NCBI RefSeq assembly: GCF_008000815.1
Contig: NZ_CP042806.1
Span: 1,860,001 to 1,924,000, forward strand
Direction: 5' to 3'
Length of the DNA: 64,000 nt
DNA from: Terriglobus albidus
Lineage (GTDB): Bacteria > Acidobacteriota > Terriglobia > Terriglobales > Acidobacteriaceae
Shown: piece after piece, positions 7,542 to 15,796 of the stretch
How positions within the stretch are numbered: position 1 is the stretch's first letter
Layout: each line of letters begins with the position of its first letter
Made by a program: the position numbers and the translations under genes
The notes under the pieces: generated by a model
Told to the model about the DNA's origin: nothing
What the model saw: only the letters and a program-made list of their open reading frames with translations
Databases searched by the model: none

Positions 7542-9190
7542 CTGGAAAGGTTTGCGAGATATTGGTGAACGAACTGGACGGCGATAGAGCCTTCGCCAAC
7601 GGCGGAGGCACAGCGCTTGACGGAGCCATGGCGAACATCACCGGCGACAAAGATGCCGGGGACACTGCTCTCCAACAGGAACGGATCGCGGTCGATCTTG
7701 AGCTTTGCTCTCAGATCGGAAGGAAGGTCCGGACCGGCAAGGATGAAGCCGCGAGCGTCAGTCAAAACAGTCGAGGGCAGCCAATCGGTCTTGGGTGCGG
7801 CGCCGATGAAGATAAAGACAGAAGAGGTGGAACGCTTCTCTTCGCCCTTCGGGGTCTTCACGGTAATGCACTCAAGATGTCCATCGCCATCGAAACCGAC
7901 GATCTCGGTTTGGGTTTCGACCGTGATGTTCGGACGGGAGGCGATCTGATCGATCAGATACTTCGACATCGACTTTTCCAGGCCACCGCCGCGGACCAGC
8001 ATCCGTACGGAAGCGGCGTAGTTGGAGAAGTGCATGGCGGACTGGCCGGCGGAATTTGCTCCGCCTACGATGTAGACCTCTTCATTGGCGCAGGAGATGG
8101 CTTCGCTCATCGAAGCACCGTAGTAAACCCCTGCTCCGGTAAAGCGATCGGCTCCCGGGACTGCGAGCTTGCAGTAGGAGACACCCGTAGCGACCAGGCA
8201 GACGTGGCAGGAGACCTCGTTGCCGTCGGCCATCGTGATGATGTGATAGTTGTTCTCGCTGCGGACGCAGGTAGCGCGCTGGGTGAGGAACTCGGCTCCG
8301 AGACGGTTCGCCTGCAGGGTGGCCCGCTTGGCCAGCTCTTCGCCGGAGAGGCCCTGGGGGAAGCCAAGGTAGTTCTCGATGCGGGAGGAGGAGCCTGCCT
8401 GTCCACCAGGAGCCTCGGGCTCGACGATCAGGGTGCGAAGCCCTTCGGAGGCGCCGTAGACGCCAGCGGCCAGGCCGGCTGGACCTGCCCCGATGACAAC
8501 CAGGTCGTAGAACTGCTGCTCGGCCTGGGTACGGAGTCCGATCTTCTGGGCGAGTTCGAGCTGTGACGGCTGTACGAGGACATCCCCGTTCCCGAAGCAG
8601 ACCACCGGCAGGTTTTTAGCGTCGAGCTTGTGCTCTTCCAGGAGCTTGGCGGCCTCAGGATGCTGTTCCAGGTTCAGCCACTGATACTGCACGTGGTTAC
8701 GGCCGAGAAAGTCCCGTGTGGCGTGATCCTGGGGCGACCAGCGGGTGCCGATGACCCGAAGTCCCTCGAATGCAGGTTTGTAACCCTGCTGCCAGGCTTC
8801 CAGAAGGTCGTCCAGGACGGGGTAAAGCTTCTCCTCCGGCGGATCCCAGGGCTTGTTTAGGTAGTAGTGGATCTTGGCGGAGTTGATCGCCCGAATAGCC
8901 GCTTCGGTGTCCGCGTAGGCGGTCAGCAGGGCGCGCTTGGCGTCTGGATAGAGGGGGATAACGTTTTCCAGCAGTTCCACACCGGTCATACCGGGCATGC
9001 GCTGGTCTGAGAGGAAGAGTGCGACCTGCTCACCGCGTTCTTTGAGCTGTTCAGCCGTATCGAGCGCTGCTTTGCCGCTGGCGGCCCGGAGGATACGGTA
9101 TTGCTGCCCGTAATGGCGGCGAAGGTCCTGGACTACCGCTTCCAGAACGCTGGTATCGTCGTCGACTGCGAGGATGATTGGTTTGGGCAT
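7538..9190 (-). CDS. Fused response-regulator receiver / thioredoxin-reductase-like flavoprotein
   Basis: The 550-residue protein has three parts. Residues 5-125 are a receiver with acidic pocket D10-D12, phospho-acceptor D62 (LSDQRMP), T90 and K113. Residues about 143-222 resemble a glutaredoxin/thioredoxin fold with WSPQD where CxxC would be. Residues 228-550 form a FAD/NAD(P)H pyridine-nucleotide oxidoreductase with GAGPAG (234-239), GGQAGSSSRIENYLGFP and C-terminal FVAGDVR. The region that carries the redox CxxC in true thioredoxin reductases reads GVYYGASMSEA here, so both classical disulfide centres are absent. The architecture occurs in databases as fused response regulator/thioredoxin-disulfide reductase, but its chemistry should be regarded as open. 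It is co-translated with the downstream cNMP-binding histidine kinase, which suggests phosphorylation-controlled flavoenzyme activity. Confidence 0.88.
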   Translation of the reverse strand: MPKPIILAVDDDTSVLEAVVQDLRRHYGQQYRILRAASGKAALDTAEQLKERGEQVALFLSDQRMPGMTGVELLENVIPLYPDAKRALLTAYADTEAAIRAINSAKIHYYLNKPWDPPEEKLYPVLDDLLEAWQQGYKPAFEGLRVIGTRWSPQDHATRDFLGRNHVQYQWLNLEQHPEAAKLLEEHKLDAKNLPVVCFGNGDVLVQPSQLELAQKIGLRTQAEQQFYDLVVIGAGPAGLAAGVYGASEGLRTLIVEPEAPGGQAGSSSRIENYLGFPQGLSGEELAKRATLQANRLGAEFLTQRATCVRSENNYHIITMADGNEVSCHVCLVATGVSYCKLAVPGADRFTGAGVYYGASMSEAISCANEEVYIVGGANSAGQSAMHFSNYAASVRMLVRGGGLEKSMSKYLIDQIASRPNITVETQTEIVGFDGDGHLECITVKTPKGEEKRSTSSVFIFIGAAPKTDWLPSTVLTDARGFILAGPDLPSDLRAKLKIDRDPFLLESSVPGIFVAGDVRHGSVKRCASAVGEGSIAVQFVHQYLANLSR

Positions 9191-9370
9191 ACCGTGAGTC
9201 TAGCTTCGCGACGGCATTTAGATTCGTTCCACAGCCGCCGGGACGCAAAATTTAGGTTGCAACTCGAGATGTGCCCGATGCAAGATGTGTTCCGTTTCCA
9301 GACACCGCTTGCGAGGGCGGCGAGCGTGCCGATAAGCCGTGACGAGAGAGTTATCGAGAGGTATCGACTG

Positions 9371-9994
9371 ATGGTCCGGCTGATTCTAGGAGACAACGAG
9401 GCAATTTTCCGCGCGGGAATGGCGAGGGTTTTAGTCCGCGACGATGAGACTCGCATCGTCGCGCAGTGTGGCGATGAACAACGGCTGATGGAGTCCGTGC
9501 GTACGTTCCGGGCATCGATCGTTTTGGTGGGCCGGTCTATGTGCAGCGACCTGCCCGCACTGTTCGCCGCAGTCCATGAGTCGGGTAGCCGACTGATCCT
9601 GGTCCTGGAAAAGGGCGAGGAACCGACCCAGGAGACACGGGCCAAGGCTTTTGGCGTAGTGAACCGGGACGTGGACGGCCAGGCTCTGGTGGAGTGTGTG
9701 CGCCGGGTAACCCGCGGGCAGCGGGTATTTCCGGAGACGAAGCCGTCCGCCGGGGCAAAGGATGATATGGGCCATCTCGTACGCGAGAAGCTTACGCCGC
9801 GCGAGATGCAGGTCGTGGGTCTGATCGTCCAGGGATGCCGCAACAAGGACATCGCCAACCAGTTAGGCACCAAGGAGCAGGTTGTCAAAAACTACCTGCG
9901 CAGTGTCTACGGTAAGGTCGGCGTTTCGGACCGGCTGGAGCTGGCGCTGTTCGCCATCCATCACCATGTGGTTGAGGGTGTGGCTGTTACCTAG
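9371..9994 (+). CDS. NarL/LuxR-type transcription factor with degenerate receiver
   Basis: The 207-residue protein begins MVRLILGDNEAIFRAGM. Residues 1-120 keep the NarL receiver pattern, but the acidic pair is reduced to GDN and the phospho-Asp position reads VLVGRSM instead of VLLDxxMP, so it cannot be phosphorylated in the usual way. The C-terminal LuxR HTH is intact: KLTPREMQVVGLIVQG, then NKDIANQLGTKEQVVKNYLRSVYGKVG. The ATG at 9371 is preferred (GAGAGG nine bases upstream). An in-frame upstream reading from 9101 would overlap the divergent flavoprotein gene. It is divergent from the receiver-flavoprotein/kinase pair, a natural position for a regulator of that pair. Its stop codon overlaps the convergent receiver gene by four bases. 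Confidence 0.85.
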   Translation: MVRLILGDNEAIFRAGMARVLVRDDETRIVAQCGDEQRLMESVRTFRASIVLVGRSMCSDLPALFAAVHESGSRLILVLEKGEEPTQETRAKAFGVVNRDVDGQALVECVRRVTRGQRVFPETKPSAGAKDDMGHLVREKLTPREMQVVGLIVQGCRNKDIANQLGTKEQVVKNYLRSVYGKVGVSDRLELALFAIHHHVVEGVAVT

Positions 9995-10368
9995 CTGGCA
10001 AGCGTAGCCGTGTTCGCTGACGGGCGGAGGAGCGTTTCCAGGATGGTGACCAGCTCCGAAGGATCGACTGGCTTTTCAAGATAGATGTCGGCTGTCGGTT
10101 CCGAAGACTGAAAGGCGCGGAAGACATATCCGGAGACGACGATGACCGGAGCTGTAGAGAGCTGTTTGATCTGCTGCAGCAGAAGGTGACCGTCTTCTGT
10201 GCCAAGCTGCCAGTCCATCACGATGGCGTCGAAGGGCGTCGTCCGCAGATGTGCCAGTGCCTGGGTAACAGATGGAGCCGGGATCGCCGTGTGACCGGCC
10301 CGATCCAGAATTGCGCATTTCAGAAGCAAAGCATCCGACTCATCATCGACGCAGAGAATGCGGGCCAC
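9991..10368 (-). CDS. Single-domain response regulator (CheY-like)
   Basis: The product is 125 residues, essentially only a receiver domain: VARILCVDDESDALLL with the acidic pair D8-D9, IVMDWQLG with the phospho-acceptor Asp, VIVVSGY, and YLEKPVDPSEL with the conserved Lys. The start is GTG at 10366-10368, chosen because GAGGAGG lies ten bases upstream and the receiver fold begins at once. The longer in-frame reading would run back into a dispersed repeat. There is no output domain, so it may act by protein contact or as a phosphorelay intermediate. The C-terminal end overlaps by four bases with the convergent LuxR-type gene. Its cognate kinase is not evident; the cNMP-binding kinase at 6102-7541 is a candidate. 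Confidence 0.82.
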   Translation of the reverse strand: MARILCVDDESDALLLKCAILDRAGHTAIPAPSVTQALAHLRTTPFDAIVMDWQLGTEDGHLLLQQIKQLSTAPVIVVSGYVFRAFQSSEPTADIYLEKPVDPSELVTILETLLRPSANTATLAS

Positions 10369-10432
10369 GGTTCCGGTCCCTCCTCGCTCGGGGGAATTTT
10401 CCGTTAGACAGCGGTGTGTGTCAATGCGCTCG

Positions 10433-10541
10433 AGCATTTTCCCTGTTGATGGGTGGCCCGGAAGGGTGTGCAGCGGCGTTTTCATTGCGGAAAACGCCCA
10501 TAGATATGGAAGCCCTACACGACACCTAGAGGAAAAATGCT
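10433..10541 (+). repeat. Dispersed 108-bp inverted-end repeat, copy A
   Basis: It begins AGCATTTTCCCTGT and ends with the near complement GAGGAAAAATGCT. In the middle is a second palindrome, GGCGTTTTC-attgc-GGAAAACGCC (10474-10497). The right end directly abuts the TAA (10542-10544) of the aldehyde dehydrogenase gene reading leftward. Copies B to E have the same orientation, copy F the opposite one. Confidence 0.85.
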
Positions 10542-12107
10542 TTACTGCACTTTTTCAGCGATGGACTTCGCCTGCGTGAAGAGTAGCAGATAGTCTGCCC
10601 CGCCCGCCTTGGAGTCCGTACCACTCATATTGAAGCCCCCGAAGGGGTGCGCTCCGACCATCGCGCCGGTGCACTTGCGGTTGAAGTACAGGTTGCCGAC
10701 GTGGAACTCCACCAGGGCACGGTCGAGTTTAGCGGCGGAGTTGGAGTAAAGGGCTCCGGTCAGACCGTACTCGGTGTTATTGGCAATGGAGAGCGCATCG
10801 TCGAAGTCATGCGACTTGATTACGGCAAGCACCGGGCCAAAGATCTCTTCCTGAGCAATGCGAGCCGTTGGTGCAACATCGGTAAATATTGTGGGCTCAA
10901 TGTAGTAGCCGTTTTCTTTGGTGGGGATAGCGTTGCCGCCCAGAAGCAGCTTGCCTTCCGTTTTCCCTAGAGCGAGATAGCTCATCACACGGTCGAAGGC
11001 GCGCTGGCTGCTCACCGGACCGGTATAAACGTTCTCGACGGGATCGCCCGTTTTGAGTGCAGAGACCTTGTCGCGGAGTTTGTCGGTGAAGGTGTCATAG
11101 ATAGCCTGGTTGACGATGACGCGCGAGCAGGCGGAGCACTTCTGGCCGTTGAATCCGAAGGCTGAGGCGATGACGCCATCAACCGCCGCATCGAGATCGC
11201 AGTCCGCTTCGACGATGATGGAGTCTTTTCCGCCCAGCTCGAGGATGGTGCGCTTGATGAACTTCTGCCCGGGCTGCGTCTTAGCGGCGCGCTCGTGAAT
11301 CTCCAGGCCAACCGCCTTCGAGCCGGTGAAGGAGATGAAGCGGGTCTGGGGATGGTCGACGAGAGCACGGCCGACTTCGGGGCCTTCGCCCTGCAGCAGA
11401 TTTACAACTCCGTCGGGCAGACCCGCCTCTTCCAATACGGCGACGAAGCGTGCGGCGATGGTCGGCGCATCGGCCGATGGCTTAAGAACGACAGTGTTGC
11501 CACAGACGATGGCGGCAACCGTCATGCCCGCCATGATGGCGAGGGGAAAATTCCACGGGGGAATCACGGCGCCCACACCCAAAGGCATGTAGCGGAGCCG
11601 GTTGCGCTCACCGGGATACTGGATCGGCGTTGTGGACTGGTCGAGCTTCAAAGCTTCGCGGGCGTAGAACTCGAGGAAGTCAATGGTCTCGCCCACGTCA
11701 GCATCTGCTTCTGCCCAGTTTTTGCCAACTTCGTAGGTCAGCCAGGCGCAGAACTCGAACTTGCGTGCCCGTACAAGCTGAGCGGTGCGGATCAGGACCT
11801 TCACGCGATCTTCCATGGGAAGGCGGGACCAGGTCTGAAAGGCCGCTTGCGCTGCCTGCATTGCCTGCTCGGCATGCTCTTCGGTGGCGCGCTGATGAAT
11901 GCCGACAACTTGTCCGGTACGCGCAGGATTGACGGAGATGATCTTTTCGGAGGCGGCGACACGTCTGCCGCCAATGATGAGGTCGTACTCTTTGCCGAGG
12001 AGCCCTGCTACCGTATCGAGGCCTTCGCGCATAGATTGCGCTGCGGCCGGGTCGTTGAAATTAACAAAGGGTTCGTTCTCAAACGGGGGCAGGTCAAGGA
12101 TCGACAT
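10542..12107 (-). CDS. L-glutamate gamma-semialdehyde (delta-1-pyrroline-5-carboxylate) dehydrogenase
   Basis: This 521-residue aldehyde dehydrogenase oxidises glutamate semialdehyde to glutamate with NAD+, the second step of proline breakdown. It matches the stand-alone RocA/PruA type. N-terminal residues [11 protein letters not shown] are typical of that subgroup. The active-site glutamate E290 lies in [12 protein letters not shown] and the catalytic cysteine C324 in [11 protein letters not shown]. The cofactor loop FTGSKAVG and the C-terminal [14 protein letters not shown] complete the family pattern. No proline dehydrogenase gene is next to it; tdh-kbl and this gene suggest general amino-acid catabolism in the region. 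The stop codon is immediately followed by dispersed repeat copy A, which could form the 3' end of the mRNA. Confidence 0.92.
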   Translation of the reverse strand: MSILDLPPFENEPFVNFNDPAAAQSMREGLDTVAGLLGKEYDLIIGGRRVAASEKIISVNPARTGQVVGIHQRATEEHAEQAMQAAQAAFQTWSRLPMEDRVKVLIRTAQLVRARKFEFCAWLTYEVGKNWAEADADVGETIDFLEFYAREALKLDQSTTPIQYPGERNRLRYMPLGVGAVIPPWNFPLAIMAGMTVAAIVCGNTVVLKPSADAPTIAARFVAVLEEAGLPDGVVNLLQGEGPEVGRALVDHPQTRFISFTGSKAVGLEIHERAAKTQPGQKFIKRTILELGGKDSIIVEADCDLDAAVDGVIASAFGFNGQKCSACSRVIVNQAIYDTFTDKLRDKVSALKTGDPVENVYTGPVSSQRAFDRVMSYLALGKTEGKLLLGGNAIPTKENGYYIEPTIFTDVAPTARIAQEEIFGPVLAVIKSHDFDDALSIANNTEYGLTGALYSNSAAKLDRALVEFHVGNLYFNRKCTGAMVGAHPFGGFNMSGTDSKAGGADYLLLFTQAKSIAEKVQ

Positions 12108-12212
12108 AACAGGTTAAGTTTATCGCTTTGGAGATTTTGAAGTTGGGCGGGGCCAGATGGCCCCGATGGTTGAATCGTTGAATGGTTGAATAGTTGCCGT
12201 TGGCTCTCAGGA

Positions 12213-15200
12213 CTACGTCTTGGTTAGCTGTTCTGTTTCGACCGACATCTGAGCCGTGCGTTCCAGTTTGTCCCAGTTGAAGGGCTTGCCGTCGATGGCA
12301 CGTTTGATGGTCTTGAGCAACACCACCGAGAAGACCTGGCGGTAGCTGAAGCGCTGAATCCAGATGTGCGCCAGCAGCCAGCCGTCTCCCTTACTTGCCG
12401 GATGCTTGCGTTCAAGCGCGAAAGCGAGCGCTGACGCGGCGAAGTCCACCACCATGAAGGTAACGAAGAATGCCAGCAGCTTGAGGAAGCTGGCGTTGGA
12501 GGCTGCTTCCGGATGGAAGTGCTTGTCCAGCAGATAATGCACAATGCTGGCGAGGAACATCAGATCGATCAGCGGCGAGAGCAGCGGCAGGATGATCTGG
12601 AAGATGATGATGTTGGGCAGGGCAAAGAGACCCATAGCCCGATGGTGTCTGACGGCTCCGATGTGCTTGAAGACGGCCTGCAGGATGCCGAAGGACCAGC
12701 GGAATCGCTGCCGCATCAGGCCACGCATATTCTCAGGTGCCTCAGTAAACGCGAGCGCCTGATCTTCATAGATCACCGAGTAGCCCTGTTCGAGCAGGTT
12801 CATGGTGAGATCGGCGTCTTCAGCGACGGTGTTGGCGTGATAGCCGCCGAGATCCTGCACGGCACGGGTGCGCCACGCGCCGATGGCTCCGGGAACCACC
12901 ATGACAACGTCGAACAGATCCAGCGCTCGGCGCTCGAAGTTTTGGCTGGTGATGTACTCAAGCGCCTGCCAGCGTGTCCAGAGGTTCACGCGATTGCCGA
13001 CCTTGGCGTTGCCGGCGACGGCGCCGATCTTCGGATTGGCGAAGTGTGGCACAAGGCGTGAGATGGCGTCGTGAGCGATGACGCCGTCGGCGTCGATACC
13101 GATATAGATATCCTCGTCGATCTGTTGTAGTGCGTAATTGAGAGCCTCGGCCTTGCCGGCATTCGGTTTGGTAAGCAGCGTGAGGCGGCCACTCTCAATC
13201 TCCTTCGGATAGGTCTCGCGGACGACAGCGGAGGTGCGGTCTTTGGAGCCGTCGTCGATGACCACGATGCGGAGGTTCTTGTAGTTCGACATCATCACCG
13301 AGCGGATGGTGCGGGCGATGACCTTCTCCTCGTTATAGGCCGGAATCAGCACGGCGACACGCGGTGTGTAGTCCTCGCCGGCCATCGACCTGCGTTTACG
13401 GAGGCGGTCAATGAGGGCAAAGAGGCCGATGATGATGAGCCGCGCGGTCATCAGGATGTCGCCGACAAAGAAGACCGCGACGACAAAGTGATTGAAGAAG
13501 CCGAAGAGCGAGAACATCACCGAATCGACGAAAGCCTGCCAGCGCTGGCGGAAGCCGGTGATGGACGGCATCACTTCGCCACGGCTCTTCCCCAGAAGTT
13601 GGGAGACGGGGACGATCTCATACCCGCGTTGACGCAGGGCCTGGATGAGAACGGGAAGGGCATCGATAGTGGGCTGGCGGTTTCCGCCTCCGTCATGCAT
13701 CAGGATGATGGAGCCGCGCATCCACGGCTTTTGTTCCATCATGTCGATCTGGTCCCAGACGCTTTCGGTGATCTCGGCCGGCGTCTTGCGCGGATGCTCG
13801 TCCCAGTCGTTGGTGTCGATCTTGTTGCCGACGATCACATAGCCGAGCTTCTGCACGTCTTCCACAGGAGCCGCCTGATCGTTGGTATCCGGCTCCTGGT
13901 CGATGGAGTAAGGCGGACGGAAGTAGAGAGGCTGTACACCGACTTTGCTGGCGAACAGACGGGTCGTGAGCGTGAGCTCCAGGTCAAGCTGGCTCTTGGA
14001 GATTTCGCTGATGTCAGGGTGGGTGAAGGTGTGATTGCCTATTTCGTGGCCTTCACGGTAGATGCGTTTGACCAGACCGACATTTTCCTGTGCCTCTTCT
14101 CCGATCAGGAAGAAGGTTGCAGGTACTTTGTACTTCTTAAGAATGTCGAGGATCTTTGGTGTCCAGTCAGGATCGGGACCGTCGTCAAAGGTGATGGCGA
14201 CCCGCTTCGGGTGATAGCCGTATAGCTGGACGGTATAGGAGAGCGGGTATTTCTGGAAGGTCTCTTCGGCGATGAACTTGTTGTCGTCGTCCATCTTCAC
14301 CGTACGCAGACCGTTCTGCATGGTGCGCGTGACCTTGAGGACATCGCCGTCTCCTTCGGTATCGATACCGTTGCCGGGGGGGACGTCGGCCAGCTCTTTG
14401 ACTGGATTAGAACGGCCGGGCTGGTCCCAGATCTTCCACATCGATGGGTCTTCAGTTCCCAGGCGCCAGAGAGCATAAGTCTGCAGGCCGAGCTCACGAG
14501 CGGCCCGCATCTCATTCAGTACGGTGACGGCGTCGAGGAACCAGATCTCGTGGCGAATCTTTGCATCGACATCGTCATAGGCGAAGTGCGGGTTCAGCGT
14601 GTCTGGATCCAGGACGACCTCTGCCTCTGAGTCGACCGCCTCCTGCCAGGCTTCCTGCGTTGCCAGATTGATCGTGTTTACGACTTTCGGCGCCGGCGGC
14701 TTGCGGTGCGGGTGCCTCTTGTCCACGGGCTCCGGCATGGTCGTAGACCAGTCATAACCATAGGAACCGAGGGCGCAGATGAGCTTTTCCTTCGGGACCT
14801 TCTTCAGAATGTCCTGCAGGTTCTGCACAAACCATTCCTGCGAAGCGATGGGACCGGGCTTGCTCTCGGTCTGGTGCTCGTCATAATTCATCAGCAGCAG
14901 ACCGTCTGAGTGCGCGGCCAGATAGGCCATGTCGAAGTCGTCGTCGCCGACCGGCACGTTGATGTAGAGCCGCAGGTTGTGTGGATGGAAGTCTGCGTAG
15001 AGGGCGGCTACCAGAGCCCGGAAGCCGGGTTGGGCGTCGCTGGGAATCTCTTCGAAGTCGAGCGAGATGCCACGGTAACGCGGATTGGCGGCAAGAAAGG
15101 TGTGAATCTGCTGGACGAGATTTGAGGTGGCGTCGGGGCTATTGAGGAGCTGGCCAATCTCGGGAATAAAGCTGCCGCGTTTGACGTCGTAGTTGTTCAG

Positions 15201-15743
15201 CAGGGGAAAGATTTCGGTGTCTTCCCGTGCCTGGGTAATGGTGCGGGCGACCTTGTTTTCGTGATCGACGCCATGAACCGTACCCGCTTTATCAACGACA
15301 GGGAACGGACGGTTATCGATGGCGTAGGCCGTGAGTGCGCCGTCGGGGGTGATAGCGTGCAGCCACTCCGGAAAGAGAAGATCGATCTGGTGGATGTGCT
15401 GCTTCAGCGAGGAGTAGCTGGCCGGATCGTCGTCGACGTAATAGGCCGCGCGGAGGCCTTCCCCGGAGTTGAAGGCGATGTCAGAGGGCTTGCGGGTCGT
15501 GCGACGATGAGCGTTGAGCTGGGCGCGCTCTCTGGGAGTCAGCTCAGGGACCGGTGGATTCGACAGCGACTTGTAATTCCGCTTGGGAGCTTCGATGAGC
15601 AGTTGCGGCAGCGGGCGGATACGCACCAGGCCGATGATGAAGAACACGATGAGAATGCTGCCGATGACCGCGCAGACGTCGAGAATGCGGCGCAGCCGTT
15701 TCCAGCGCCGTCGTTGCGGATCGTAAAAGACAGGTTTCGTCAT
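12213..15743 (-). CDS. GH18-like / polysaccharide deacetylase / family 2 glycosyltransferase fusion
   Basis: The 1176-residue protein carries three catalytic modules. After a cytoplasmic basic stretch and one membrane helix (about 22-42), residues 95-450 form a GH18-like domain with GISLDFEEIP (D229, E231). Residues 514-720 are a NodB-type deacetylase with ITFDDGPDPDW (D520, D521), metal site HTFTHPD, RPPYS and LMHDGG. Membrane helices at 740-785 bring the chain back to the cytoplasm, where residues 793-1030 form a processive GT2 domain with IPAYNEE, DDGS, GIDADG, EDADL and QRFRW. Further membrane helices follow. The arrangement resembles poly-N-acetylglucosamine or hyaluronan-like synthase systems in which synthesis, deacetylation and trimming are fused. 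Product identity is inference. Neighbour 15797-17197 is divergent. Confidence 0.9.
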   Translation of the reverse strand: MTKPVFYDPQRRRWKRLRRILDVCAVIGSILIVFFIIGLVRIRPLPQLLIEAPKRNYKSLSNPPVPELTPRERAQLNAHRRTTRKPSDIAFNSGEGLRAAYYVDDDPASYSSLKQHIHQIDLLFPEWLHAITPDGALTAYAIDNRPFPVVDKAGTVHGVDHENKVARTITQAREDTEIFPLLNNYDVKRGSFIPEIGQLLNSPDATSNLVQQIHTFLAANPRYRGISLDFEEIPSDAQPGFRALVAALYADFHPHNLRLYINVPVGDDDFDMAYLAAHSDGLLLMNYDEHQTESKPGPIASQEWFVQNLQDILKKVPKEKLICALGSYGYDWSTTMPEPVDKRHPHRKPPAPKVVNTINLATQEAWQEAVDSEAEVVLDPDTLNPHFAYDDVDAKIRHEIWFLDAVTVLNEMRAARELGLQTYALWRLGTEDPSMWKIWDQPGRSNPVKELADVPPGNGIDTEGDGDVLKVTRTMQNGLRTVKMDDDNKFIAEETFQKYPLSYTVQLYGYHPKRVAITFDDGPDPDWTPKILDILKKYKVPATFFLIGEEAQENVGLVKRIYREGHEIGNHTFTHPDISEISKSQLDLELTLTTRLFASKVGVQPLYFRPPYSIDQEPDTNDQAAPVEDVQKLGYVIVGNKIDTNDWDEHPRKTPAEITESVWDQIDMMEQKPWMRGSIILMHDGGGNRQPTIDALPVLIQALRQRGYEIVPVSQLLGKSRGEVMPSITGFRQRWQAFVDSVMFSLFGFFNHFVVAVFFVGDILMTARLIIIGLFALIDRLRKRRSMAGEDYTPRVAVLIPAYNEEKVIARTIRSVMMSNYKNLRIVVIDDGSKDRTSAVVRETYPKEIESGRLTLLTKPNAGKAEALNYALQQIDEDIYIGIDADGVIAHDAISRLVPHFANPKIGAVAGNAKVGNRVNLWTRWQALEYITSQNFERRALDLFDVVMVVPGAIGAWRTRAVQDLGGYHANTVAEDADLTMNLLEQGYSVIYEDQALAFTEAPENMRGLMRQRFRWSFGILQAVFKHIGAVRHHRAMGLFALPNIIIFQIILPLLSPLIDLMFLASIVHYLLDKHFHPEAASNASFLKLLAFFVTFMVVDFAASALAFALERKHPASKGDGWLLAHIWIQRFSYRQVFSVVLLKTIKRAIDGKPFNWDKLERTAQMSVETEQLTKT

Positions 15744-15796
15744 CGTAAGTACGTTCTATGCCTCATCTTAGAACTGAATTGCGAACCTGGCACAGT

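Noticed and set aside
7562-8566. Open frame of 334 codons on the plus strand
   Set aside because: It is antisense to the receiver-flavoprotein gene, whose motifs are clear, and shows no family pattern of its own.
11295-12140. Open frame of 281 codons on the plus strand
   Set aside because: Antisense to the aldehyde dehydrogenase gene, and extends past its start without any recognised domain.
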